DNA of 64,000 nt, from assembly GCA_943787435.1 (NCBI GenBank), contig CALSMK010000006.1, positions 62,001-126,000 on the forward strand. Direction: 5' to 3'. Positions 26,630 through 36,100 of the stretch are shown piece after piece. This DNA is from an uncultured Flavobacteriales bacterium. Lineage in GTDB: Bacteria; Bacteroidota; Bacteroidia; Flavobacteriales_D; Sanyastnellaceae. The position numbers and the translations under genes were made by a program. Every line of letters starts with the position of its first letter. Positions within the stretch are counted from its first letter, which is position 1. Under the pieces are notes generated by a model. It was not told the origin of the DNA and ran no database searches. It was given only the letters and a program-made list of their open reading frames with translations.

Positions 26630-28528
26630 TCAACGCAAGAGGTAGACCTGAAAGTGCCAAGGTTCCAGAGTCATGTCTTGTCCCCAATCGAATTCAGAAG
26701 GACCCGAGCCATGGATGCCCAGCACTGAAGTCCCGGTCTTCGCCCCGTTTTGAAGGGGGGACAATGAAGACCAATCCAAGGAGTCAGGTTGGTCAGAGGC
26801 ATTGGTGACCACCAACAAATGGTGTTCCCCATCTGAACGAAGAAAATGGTATTGACCTTTTCTGGGAATCAAGTGGCTCATGGGTGAGGCAAAGCAGGCC
26901 CTGTGATTTTTGCGCGTTTGACCCAATGCGGCGGTATAGCTCCAGAGTTTGTTTTCGGTGGGGGTTCTCTCTGAGGCCAGAAAGGCGTTTCGCTTGTCAC
27001 TGGCCCATCCACCCGGGAAGTCATCCCTCACCAATCCATCGGGTGCAGCAAAACCATCCATGCCGAGTTCGGTGCCGTAATAAAGACAAGGGATGCCACG
27101 GGTCATCATCACCAGGCCAATGCCGTATCGCGTTCTTGGGATGTCACCGGCCACGCTGCTCCATCGGTCGGTGTCGTGGTTGTCGACGAAGGTGATCAAT
27201 CGATTCGGGTCAGGATACACCCCATCTTGAGCCAATGTGGCATGCACTCGAGTGATGCCAGTGCGCCATGTGGGATCTTCTTGAATGGCATCGCGCAGTG
27301 CAAAATGAAGTTGAAAGTCTTTCACACTCGATAAATGCGAATCATGGGCGCTCAAGGCGCTGCCCGATAAATAGCTCGATTGGGCAGCGGGACTTGAGAC
27401 CCAACATTCACCAAACATGAAGAAGTCGGGGTGCGATTTTAGAATGCGATCCGCCAGGTGGGCCATGAACGACTGGTCAGAATAAGGATAGGTGTCGATC
27501 CTAAATCCATCGATTCCAGCTTCTGAGATCCACCACAGAGCATTTTGAATCAAAAGGCTGGCCAGCAGGGGGTCAGATTGAGGGGCGAGGTCTGGCATTT
27601 CCCGAACAAACCACCCTTGATTGAAGACCTCCACTTCCTCTTGAACAGCATGGGGGTCCGTCATCACGTTGCAGTTGTAGTTGGTCAGGGTGAATTCTGG
27701 CCATTGATGAAGCCACGTGCTGTCTGGCAGATTTTTGACCATCCAATGGTTGTGCCCCCAGTGGTTAAAAATCACGTCCTGAATCACGCGAATGCCGCGG
27801 TCATGGCATGCTTTTACCATGTCTCGGTAGGCTTGATTCCCACCCAGACGTGGGTCAACGGTGTAGTGGTCGGTCACTGCATAGCCGTGATAACTCGCCG
27901 ATGGCTGGTCATTGAGCAAAACGGGATTCAGCCACAAAGCGTCGACGCCCAAATCTTGCAGGTAGGAAGTGTGTGCGGCCACGCCTTGCAAGTCTCCTCC
28001 ATGCCGGGCATACATTTCAGACCGATCGAGGGTCGATTCTTTCAGGCCTGGCACTACGTCATTGCTGTGCTCTCCATTGGCAAATCGATCGGGCATGATC
28101 AGATACATGGTGGACCCTGGCTCAATCCCCTGGCCCCCGGCTGGCCGTTCTGCTGAATCGCGAATCGGGTAGGGGATGATGTGCTGGCTTCCATTGGGGA
28201 AGCTCAACTGCAGACGGTGGTCACCAGCGGGACAATCCGGCTGAATCGACAAATGGACAAACAAAAAATCCGAATGGCTCCGTCTTTCTTGGTGGTCGAC
28301 AAGGACAGTTTCCGAAAGCGAAAAGGCTTGAGCACTGGCCATGTTTGGCCCGAAAAGGCAAAGGACAAACTCGGGTTCTGTTCCTCCATTCCACCAGTGC
28401 GGCGGCTCCATCTTGGACAAAACGGCATTTGGGTTTTGGGCCATGGTCGTTTGCCACCCCCAGTCACACCCCAAGAGAAGTACCAATGAAACTGTGCAAA
28501 AACGAAAAGCAGGTTGAAAAACGAACAT
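26630..28528 (-). CDS. GH13 alpha-amylase-family enzyme (neopullulanase/SusA-like), exported
   Basis: This 632-residue protein has a signal peptide (hydrophobic stretch 11-21; either lipidation at Cys21 or cleavage near MAQ-NP is possible). An N-terminal beta domain (about 35-130) precedes the barrel, as in cyclomaltodextrinases and neopullulanases. Catalytic residues are Asp345 in GIDGFRIDTYP, Glu374 in MFGECW and Asp452 in FVDNHDTDR. The C-terminal beta domain ends the protein. It should cut alpha-1,4-glucans (starch, glycogen, pullulan) in the periplasm or at the surface. Its start is only 40 bases from the divergent gene for a protein with four carbohydrate-binding-like modules, which supports a shared glucan role. 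Confidence 0.92.
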   Translation of the reverse strand: MFVFQPAFRFCTVSLVLLLGCDWGWQTTMAQNPNAVLSKMEPPHWWNGGTEPEFVLCLFGPNMASAQAFSLSETVLVDHQERRSHSDFLFVHLSIQPDCPAGDHRLQLSFPNGSQHIIPYPIRDSAERPAGGQGIEPGSTMYLIMPDRFANGEHSNDVVPGLKESTLDRSEMYARHGGDLQGVAAHTSYLQDLGVDALWLNPVLLNDQPSASYHGYAVTDHYTVDPRLGGNQAYRDMVKACHDRGIRVIQDVIFNHWGHNHWMVKNLPDSTWLHQWPEFTLTNYNCNVMTDPHAVQEEVEVFNQGWFVREMPDLAPQSDPLLASLLIQNALWWISEAGIDGFRIDTYPYSDQSFMAHLADRILKSHPDFFMFGECWVSSPAAQSSYLSGSALSAHDSHLSSVKDFQLHFALRDAIQEDPTWRTGITRVHATLAQDGVYPDPNRLITFVDNHDTDRWSSVAGDIPRTRYGIGLVMMTRGIPCLYYGTELGMDGFAAPDGLVRDDFPGGWASDKRNAFLASERTPTENKLWSYTAALGQTRKNHRACFASPMSHLIPRKGQYHFLRSDGEHHLLVVTNASDQPDSLDWSSLSPLQNGAKTGTSVLGIHGSGPSEFDWGQDMTLEPWHFQVYLLR

Positions 28529-28538
28529 GGGTGCAAGC

Positions 28539-28546
28539 TAAATTGG
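28539..28546 (+). promoter_or_regulatory. candidate -7 element for the four-module glucan-binding protein gene
   Basis: TAAATTGG matches seven of eight positions of TAnnTTTG and lies 23 bases before the ATG at 28569. A TTG lies about 22 bases further upstream inside the divergent GH13 gene. Because the divergent starts are only 40 bases apart, both promoters overlap the coding ends. This call rests on the consensus alone. Confidence 0.25.
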
Positions 28547-28568
28547 CCGTGTACATCAAACACGATTT

Positions 28569-30332
28569 ATGAAAACATCATACCCCTTAATGCTGGCGAT
28601 GCTCTGGATGGGCACCATCGCGGCACAAACAGTCCCGGTTACATTCCGAGTGGACATGAACAATGAGACCGTCAGCATGGAGCTTGGCGTTCACGTTGCG
28701 GGAAACTTTCAAGGCTGGGACCCAGCGTCTACTGCTTTGACTGACGACGATATGGATGGCATTTATGAAGCCACCGTTGAAGTGTCCGACAGTTTGACTT
28801 TGATCGAATACAAGTTCGTGAACGGAAACGATTGGGGCATGGATGAGACCGCCCCGGAGGCCTGCGCATGGAATGGAGGGACCAACCGCCATTTTGAACT
28901 GGAAGGCGCCACCGTTTTGGATGCACCTTGTTTTGGCCAATGTGGCGCCTGTGGAACGACCACCATTTTGTTCAAAGTGGACATGGGTCAGCTTGAGGCC
29001 ATCAACCCAGTGGGGGTTCACATGAACGGCAACTTCAATGAAAATGGAGCTTGGAGTTCGACCGACTTCTTGCCCATGGAAGATTCAGACGGAGACCTGA
29101 TATATACGTATGCGGCAGAAATCAACGGCGCCATGCTCGATCCCATGGACACGGCCCTGTTCAAGTTTGTGAACGGAAACGTCTGGGATTTTGCGGAAGG
29201 TCCTGATGGTGACTGCACCATGTCAGGAAATCGGATGATGCCCCTCACAGGCGGAGACATGGTGTATGAGCTGGGACCGGGTCAGCCCTATTGCTTTGGT
29301 TCATGCGGAAGTTGTGTTGCACCAACCCCCGTGACCTTCCGTGTTGACATGAGCACCCAAGCCGAAGTCTCAGCAAATGGGGTTTGTGTGGCGGGAAGTT
29401 TCCAAGGCTGGACAGCCGGCCAGGACTTTTTGACCGACGATGACGGAGACATGGTGTATGAGTTGACCATGGATGTCCCCCCGGGTGACTACGAGTTCAA
29501 ATTCATCAACGGAAACAATTGGGGAGGCGATGGCGATGGAAACATTGACAACGAAAACCCCCCAGGTGAATGCGTCACCAATGGCAACCGAACAGTGACA
29601 GTGGGAGAGGAGGCCATGACCGTCCAGTACTGCTATAACCAATGCAGCGAATCCTGTGTGGCGGACCCCAATGCAGCACCCATCACTTTCCAAGTGGACA
29701 TGACCAATGAAACCGTTGGAGAAACTGGGGTGTGGTTGATCGGTGGCATTACTTCACCGCAATGGCAAGCTGGAGCATTGGAAATGAGTGACGCCGATGG
29801 AGACAATGTATACGAAGTCACGTATGAAGTGTCAGGAGCTGCATTTTTTGAATACCGCTTCTGCAACGGAGATCCATTTCCTGGAGGGGTGGTTGACAAC
29901 GAAGTGGCCGAAAATGGAGACTTTGAAGCCGGAGGATGCGGCCAGGCCAATCCTTTTGGAGAGGCAAACCGCACCCATACCCGCTCGGGCGAAGTTGAAG
30001 TGTTGGGTGCCTATTGCTACGCAAGTTGCTTGGACTGCAATGGGGACACGGTGGGCACTGTGATTTCAGTTCTCGAGGTGGAAGACAGAATCGGACTCGA
30101 AGTGTTCCCCAACCCTGTGGAGGACATTTTGAACGTGCGCGTGGAAGGCCATGAAGGATTGGCTGACATCCGGATCATGGACATGAGTGGAAAAGTGGTG
30201 CTGGCTGATCGCCGGGCCATCTCCGCCGGGTCGGTTCTGACCTATACCACAGAGGCGTTGCGCTCAGGTGTTTACATCCTCGAGGTCCACAGTGCAACAA
30301 AGCGCTCTGTCATTCGTTTGACGGCACGTTGA
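28569..30332 (+). CDS. T9SS-secreted protein with four tandem CBM/AMPK-type beta-sandwich modules
   Basis: This is a 587-residue protein. A signal peptide ends near AAQ-TVPV (residue 19). Four related modules of about 115-125 residues follow (about 20-130, 135-250, 255-370, 375-500). Each begins V(T/P)FxVDMxxE, contains an F-Q-G-W or equivalent turn and a YEYKFVNGN-type strand, and ends in a Cys pair (CFGQCGAC, CFGSCGSC, CYNQCSESC). This is the pattern of starch/glycogen-binding beta-sandwich domains (CBM20/48/AMPK-like). The last ~80 residues are a T9SS type A sorting domain (LEVFPNPVEDIL ... SGVYILEV). There is no catalytic domain, so it probably binds glucans at the cell surface. It is divergent from the GH13 gene. 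Confidence 0.85.
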   Translation: MKTSYPLMLAMLWMGTIAAQTVPVTFRVDMNNETVSMELGVHVAGNFQGWDPASTALTDDDMDGIYEATVEVSDSLTLIEYKFVNGNDWGMDETAPEACAWNGGTNRHFELEGATVLDAPCFGQCGACGTTTILFKVDMGQLEAINPVGVHMNGNFNENGAWSSTDFLPMEDSDGDLIYTYAAEINGAMLDPMDTALFKFVNGNVWDFAEGPDGDCTMSGNRMMPLTGGDMVYELGPGQPYCFGSCGSCVAPTPVTFRVDMSTQAEVSANGVCVAGSFQGWTAGQDFLTDDDGDMVYELTMDVPPGDYEFKFINGNNWGGDGDGNIDNENPPGECVTNGNRTVTVGEEAMTVQYCYNQCSESCVADPNAAPITFQVDMTNETVGETGVWLIGGITSPQWQAGALEMSDADGDNVYEVTYEVSGAAFFEYRFCNGDPFPGGVVDNEVAENGDFEAGGCGQANPFGEANRTHTRSGEVEVLGAYCYASCLDCNGDTVGTVISVLEVEDRIGLEVFPNPVEDILNVRVEGHEGLADIRIMDMSGKVVLADRRAISAGSVLTYTTEALRSGVYILEVHSATKRSVIRLTAR

Positions 30333-30361
30333 GTCTAGCTGTTATAACGATATCATGAAAG

Positions 30362-30391
30362 AGGGGGCTTAGGCCCCCTTCTTTCTTTCCT
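30362..30391 (+). terminator. intrinsic terminator of the four-module glucan-binding protein gene
   Basis: The hairpin AGGGGGC-TTA-GGCCCCCT (30362-30379) is followed by a T-rich tract TTCTTTCTTTCC. It sits 30 bases after the stop at 30332 and before the next signal-peptide gene, so the two large secreted-protein genes are separate transcripts. Confidence 0.85.
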
Positions 30392-30429
30392 ACCTCATCT
30401 GTGAAAAGTCCTGCATTTCTCCGCGCTTT

Positions 30430-30466
30430 TTTGGAGTGCAAGAGTGACAGGAGCCATCTATATTGC
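30430..30466 (+). promoter_or_regulatory. candidate promoter of the first large repeat-protein gene
   Basis: A TTTG (30430-30433, within TTTTTTG) and a -7-like TATATTGC (30459-30466) are 25 bases apart, slightly longer than usual for Bacteroidota promoters. The predicted transcript start lies about 25 bases before the ATG at 30498. Confidence 0.3.
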
Positions 30467-30497
30467 ACCCAGATTCACATTAACACCACACCAACGC

Positions 30498-32945
30498 ATG
30501 AAGCGATTGCTACTCGGTGTCCTTGCAGCCTGCTGCAGCACACTTGCCTTTTCTCAAGCTACTGAAATTGTCATTGAGACTTACGCCGAAGACATCGGCA
30601 TGGTCGGTTCCGTCGACTTGACGGGTTACAACACCTACCGCCTTTACGCCAAGTTCAGTTCTCCAAACGACTTCCTCGGAGCTGTTCAAGGCGATTCCAA
30701 CTTCCCCACGAAAATCCAGGGAGGAAACAACTTTTACAACGATGCCGTCGGCACCAACTCGAACGAAGGCTACAACCCGATTTTGTTTGGGGGATTTCCA
30801 TCCTTGCAGTATGACAGCTACCTGACGATTGGAATGGCGGGCACCTCCAATTCAGACGCGGGTGAAGCGGCCATCAACTTCGCGGTGGATGACGCCAACA
30901 ACTGGCTCGCTCCTTTTGAGCCGGGTGGCGGAGCAACAGGACAGGACATCATCATTGACTCCCAAATTGGCGGAGCATGGTTCCCCTTGTTCCCGGACTC
31001 CAATGCTTTTGCCGGAGAGGATTCTTTGGTGATGATTGGTCAGTTCACCACAGACACAACGTTGTTTGGTGTGGTGAGTTTGTTCATGTTCATTGATGGC
31101 GAGCAAACCAACGACACTTTGATTACGCTCCCATTTAGCAGCATCGCGGGCGCCATTTTCGGTTGCACCAACGAAGCCGCTGATAATTACTCCATGGACG
31201 CCAACGAGGATGACGGCACATGCGTTTTCCCTTGTGATTATCCAGCAACGCAGCTGACGATCGTCTCTGCATCTACCGGACCTGAGAGCTGCAATGGATA
31301 TTCCAACGGTTCAGCCTCTGTTGTCGTGACTGGAGGTCAAGGAAGCTTGTCTTACAGCAATGGAGAAACAGGCAATGCCACAGGTGACTTCAACAACGTT
31401 GCAGCGGGGATGGTGACCATCACCGTTTCTGACAATGTGGGATGCACCACGGACACGATGTTGATGGTCCCAAGTCCAGATCCCCTGGACATTTCAGCGA
31501 TTCTTTCTGATGGAATCAGCTGTGTGGGAACTGCAGACGCAGTGTTGAGCGGAAGCAGCACAGGAGGAACTGGAGAAGTCATGTTCAGCCTCGAAGCGCC
31601 AGTTACGGATAGCACAGGCACATACTTCAACAATGGTTCAAGTGTCCTTCTCTTCGAGAATCTGGGGCCCGACCTTTACACTGTATACGCCCTCGACGCC
31701 AATGGATGTTTTGAGTCCACACCTGGAATCGGCGTTGCCGACCCACTGCCACTCCAGATTTATGACAACACGGCCCCTACTGCCTGTCCCGATTCTGAGG
31801 ATGGTGTTGTGGCCATGCAGCACTTCGGCGGAAGCGGTGCAGTGGAGTACAGCTTGGATGGATCGAGCTACTTCAGCGACAACATCTTTTCAGATTTGGC
31901 TGCAGGGAGTTACACTTTCTATGGATTGGACGTGAATGGTTGTGCTGATTCAACTGAAGTTGAAGTCGGGTCGCCATCTGCTTTTGAGACCATTGTCGAG
32001 TTGGTGTCTCCCAGTTGTTTCGGAGACGAGAACGGAGCGATCACGCTCGAAGCGCAAGGAGGCACGGCCCCCATGTCTTACATCTATAACGGTGACACTT
32101 TGAACAGCTTGATGCTGACCATGCTGGCTGGTGGCGATTATGCCATCACTTTGTTGGACGGAAACGATTGTACATCTGACGCCAGTGTCACGTTGGAGCA
32201 GCCCAGTGAAATCGTTCCTGCAGGTTCCATCACAGATGTGTTGTGCAATGGTGATGAGAATGGAGCCATCTCAGTGTTGGCTACGGGAGGAACCGGTATG
32301 GGCTTCACCTTTGACCTAGACGGCGCCGGATTCGGACCGAATGGAGAATTCGACGGCTTGACGGCTGGAGTCTACACGGTAACAGTCCAAGACGACAGTG
32401 AGTGTGCCGGTTCTGTTGACTTCACAGTGGGAAGTCCAGACGAAATCGCCGTCTCAGTTGACGCCAATGCAGGTGCATCTGGCTCTGAATCGGATGGTGT
32501 CATCGACATCACTGTCACTGGTGGAACTGCACCTTACAGCATTTCTTGGGAGGGCCCTGGATTCACCAGCACCGACGAAGATGTTTCCGGAGTTGCCGCT
32601 GGAGATTACACAGTCACCATCTCGGATGAGAACGGCTGTGAGTTCACCAGCACCACCATTGTTGTGGTCAGTGGAATTGAGGAAGTGCTCAACGTAATTG
32701 ATGTGACCCTCTTCCCGAACCCAACACGCGGAATGGTAGAGGTACAATTGAACGGACTCAATGGCGAGTCTGTCATGACCATCATGACCGATGGCCTTGG
32801 AAGGGAAGTGTCTCGCCAAGACTTGGGCAACCTCACAGGAACTGTGATTGAGCGGATGGACCTCTCCGGAATGGAGTCAGGCGTCTACTTCTTGCAATTG
32901 ATTGTCGATGGCTCTGTGAAGACGATGCGCGTGGTCAAGCAATGA
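30498..32945 (+). CDS. T9SS-secreted surface protein: novel N-terminal module, one GCT repeat, SprB-type repeats
   Basis: This is an 815-residue protein. I start it at the ATG at 30498 because it gives a signal peptide (RLLLGVLAACCSTLAFSQ). Residues about 21-210 form the module shared with the next gene (landmarks DLTGYNTYRLY, LQYDSYLTIGMAG, IGGAWFPL, GQFTTD). One Cys repeat (GCTNEAADNYSMDANEDDGT) follows at 222-243. Residues about 250-725 hold six or so SprB-type repeats of about 75 residues (SCNGxxNGxxxVxxxGG ... Y ... G ... VxDxxGC). The last 80 residues are a T9SS type A domain (VTLFPNPTRGMV ... SGVYFLQL). It is probably displayed on the surface as an adhesin-like protein; function is unknown. 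It has its own terminator. Confidence 0.82.
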   Translation: MKRLLLGVLAACCSTLAFSQATEIVIETYAEDIGMVGSVDLTGYNTYRLYAKFSSPNDFLGAVQGDSNFPTKIQGGNNFYNDAVGTNSNEGYNPILFGGFPSLQYDSYLTIGMAGTSNSDAGEAAINFAVDDANNWLAPFEPGGGATGQDIIIDSQIGGAWFPLFPDSNAFAGEDSLVMIGQFTTDTTLFGVVSLFMFIDGEQTNDTLITLPFSSIAGAIFGCTNEAADNYSMDANEDDGTCVFPCDYPATQLTIVSASTGPESCNGYSNGSASVVVTGGQGSLSYSNGETGNATGDFNNVAAGMVTITVSDNVGCTTDTMLMVPSPDPLDISAILSDGISCVGTADAVLSGSSTGGTGEVMFSLEAPVTDSTGTYFNNGSSVLLFENLGPDLYTVYALDANGCFESTPGIGVADPLPLQIYDNTAPTACPDSEDGVVAMQHFGGSGAVEYSLDGSSYFSDNIFSDLAAGSYTFYGLDVNGCADSTEVEVGSPSAFETIVELVSPSCFGDENGAITLEAQGGTAPMSYIYNGDTLNSLMLTMLAGGDYAITLLDGNDCTSDASVTLEQPSEIVPAGSITDVLCNGDENGAISVLATGGTGMGFTFDLDGAGFGPNGEFDGLTAGVYTVTVQDDSECAGSVDFTVGSPDEIAVSVDANAGASGSESDGVIDITVTGGTAPYSISWEGPGFTSTDEDVSGVAAGDYTVTISDENGCEFTSTTIVVVSGIEEVLNVIDVTLFPNPTRGMVEVQLNGLNGESVMTIMTDGLGREVSRQDLGNLTGTVIERMDLSGMESGVYFLQLIVDGSVKTMRVVKQ
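30558..31131 (+). other. copy 1 of a ~190-residue repeated extracellular module
   Basis: The encoded segment shares an ordered set of motifs with copies at 33179-33750 and 34400-34972: DLTGY/DLAGM..YR, an SxxGD turn, TxxxFYND/FFHAE/FYQDE, a Y(D)SxxTIG strand, a GEA/GAGEA turn, an FxPGGG-type loop and IGGAWF followed by FTT. It directly follows the signal peptide. I do not recognise it as a named family. Confidence 0.65.
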
Positions 32946-32965
32946 TCATTCAACCATATTGAAGG

Positions 32966-32996
32966 AAAAGGGCGGCCCAAGGGTCGCCCTTTTTTT
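32966..32996 (+). terminator. intrinsic terminator after the first large repeat-protein gene
   Basis: AAAAGGGCG (32966-32974) pairs with CGCCCTTTT (32985-32993) and the stem runs into a T7-8 tract. It begins 20 bases after the stop at 32945. Confidence 0.88.
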
Positions 32997-33118
32997 GATT
33001 CAAAAAATCGTTTTTGGCGGTTCATCCAACATGGGCTGTTGATAGACGGCGATTGGGAGATGTTTTGTGCTTCATTAAACAATGGACTTTAGTGACGAAT
33101 TGAACCAACCCTACACAA

Positions 33119-36100
33119 ATGAAGCTGCATAAGCTCTTACTGGCCCTGTGCCTTTTGCCAACTTGGCTAAGCGCCCAAGAATATGGCCTCGAAGTCGAGG
33201 TGGTTACGGATGACATTGGCATCCTTGCTGGCGCCCTTGGTGTCACTGACCTCACTGGCTACTCTTGTTATCGCGCATACATCACGATGGAGAACGAGGA
33301 CGATTTCCTGAGTTCGATCTCTGGAGATGCCAACCATTCTACGTATGTCACTTCTACTGAAGATTTCTTCCATGCGGAGTTGGGTGCTGGCACCCCAAAT
33401 GGCATCAACAGCCTGTTGTTTCCAGTATATCCAGACTTGGAATATGACAGCTGGATCACCATTGGTTTGGAAGGGTCACCCAATGCAGGTGCCGGTGAAG
33501 CCAATGTGAGTACTGTGCAGTCTGCAGGAAATCCTTGGCTCACCAATTTTGATCCAGGAGGGGGCATGCCCGGTGGAGACATCGTGATTGATGATGAAAT
33601 CGGTGGCGCTTGGTACGCCTTGAATGGAGATGCCAATGGCATCGCAGGAAGTGACCTCAAGGTTTTGGCCGGACAGTTCACCACCACTGGAGACATTCAA
33701 GTGCAGTACTACACGCAAATCTTCATCCAGGGTGACGGTCAGAATGAAGTTCCTGGAGAAGGCGGTGCGGAGCGTCCTACATACAACTACCCAGCTTCGT
33801 TGGACCCAGGTTGTATTGATGAGACGGCTTGCAATTATGATTCGACAGCAGGTGTTGACGATGGAAGTTGCACCTACGCAGAGTTGTATTACGACTGCGA
33901 TGGCGAGTGCATCAACGATGCAGACATGGATGGTTTGTGCGACGAGCTCGAATCGGCTGGCTGCACGGACGACACCGCTTGCAACTACAGCGAGAATGCC
34001 ACAGACGATGATGGTTCTTGCGAGTTCACCAGCTGCGTAGGGTGCACGGACAACATGGCGTGCAACTACGACGAAGACGCCACTGTCTCCGACAACACGG
34101 AATGCACATATGCAGAAGACTACTATGACTGCGATGGCAATTGCATCAATGACGTCAACGAAAATGGCATCTGCGATGAAAATGAAACGTTTGGTTGCAC
34201 AGACATGGATGCCTGCAACTATGACATGAATGCGGATGCCGATGACGGGTCATGCACTTATCCCTTGACGGATTATGTGGATTGTGATGGCAACTGCTTC
34301 AACGACTCAGATGAAGATGGATTGTGCGACGAAGAGGAAGGCTGCTCTGATGCCGAGGCTTGCAACTACGACCCGGCCGCAGTGGTGATTGAGGCTCCTT
34401 ACTGCCTCATCGTGGACACCGTCGCTGTGCACACCACAGGTGATCTGGCAGGCATGACCACATACCGCTACTATGTGAAGTGTATGAATCCAGCAGACTT
34501 CGTGAGTTCAGTTTCTGGGGACGCAATCAACCCCACTCAGGTGACCACCACAACGGATTTCTATCAAGACGAGTTGAGTTCAGGAACACCAAGCTTCAAT
34601 GCGTCTTTGATTGCCACATTCCCGAATTTGCAATACGACAGTTACGTAACCATCGGTCTAACCGCCAGTCCTGACGTTTCCGCAGGCGAGGCAAGCATTC
34701 AAACGGTTCAAGATCCGGACAGTCCTTGGTTGACCAACTTTGATCCAGGTTTTGGTGCAGCAGGCAGTGACATCTTAATGGACACTGAAGTCGGCGGAAC
34801 ATGGTTTGCTTTGAATGGCGACGCCAACGGAATCGCTGCAAACAGCGAGGACAACCAAGTGTTGATCGCTCAGTTGACCACAAGTGGAGACGTTGAGGGC
34901 AACTTCTACGTTCAAATCTTTGAGAATGGACAGGGGTCAAACGACATGTTCTTCAACTTCAACATTGGTGATGCTTGCGTGGCGCCCGATGAAGACTGCA
35001 ACTACCCAGAAGACATTTATGGTGTTGATTACTTGGATTGTGATGGCAACTGCTTGAACGACATGGACGAAGATGGCATTTGCGATGAAGACGAGATTCC
35101 TGGTTGTACCGACATGGACGCCTTGAATTTCATGGCGACTGCCACGGACGACGATGGCAGTTGCGCTTTTCCTGCGGCCAGTGTCTTTGACATCATTGAG
35201 GGCAGTGAAGCCCACACCATTTTGGAAGATTTGATTGTGGCAGCTGACCTTGACAGCCTCCTGACCTTTGGAGGAGCCTGGACCGTCTTTGCACCTACAG
35301 ATGCTGCTGTTGCCGCGTTGCCATCGTTCATTGTGGACGCACTGCTTGCGGATGCAGCTTTGCTTGCAGAGGTGCTGACTTATCATGTGGTTGCGGATTC
35401 TGTGACCAGCGACATGCTCTCAGATGGGTTGACCATCGACATGGTCAATGGTCAAAGCGCGACCATCACCTTTGACAACGGCGGTATTTTCATTGAGAAC
35501 GCCGAAATCATCATTGCTGACCTCATTGCAGAGAACGGAGTGGTTCACGTGATCGACGCAGTGATTGTCCCTTCGATTGCAGGCTGCACGGCGATTGCCA
35601 GTTGCAACTACAACCCGATTGCTGATTCAGATGACGGTTCCTGTGATTACACCAGCTGTGCTGGCTGTCTTGATGAAAATGCCTGTAACTATGACAGCAC
35701 AGCCACGCTGAGTGACTTGCCTAGCTGCACATATCCCGAAGACCTCTACGGAGCAGATTACTATGATTGTTTGGGGGAGTGTTTGAACGATGCAGACATG
35801 GATGGTGTTTGTGACGAAGCTGAAGTGGATGGTTGCATTTATGAAGAAGCTTGCAACTACAATCCAGAAGCCACTGAGGACGATGGCAGCTGTGACTATC
35901 TCACATGCGCAGGTTGCACAGACGAGATGGCTTGCAATTATGACGAAACAGCCACCATCGACAGTGGATGTACCTATCCTATTGACCTGTATGGTTCTCC
36001 CAATGTGGATTGCGACGGGGAATGCTTGAATGACGCCGACATGGACGGTGTGTGCGATGAAGAAGAAATTGTGGGTTGTCTCGACGAGAACGCTTGCAAC

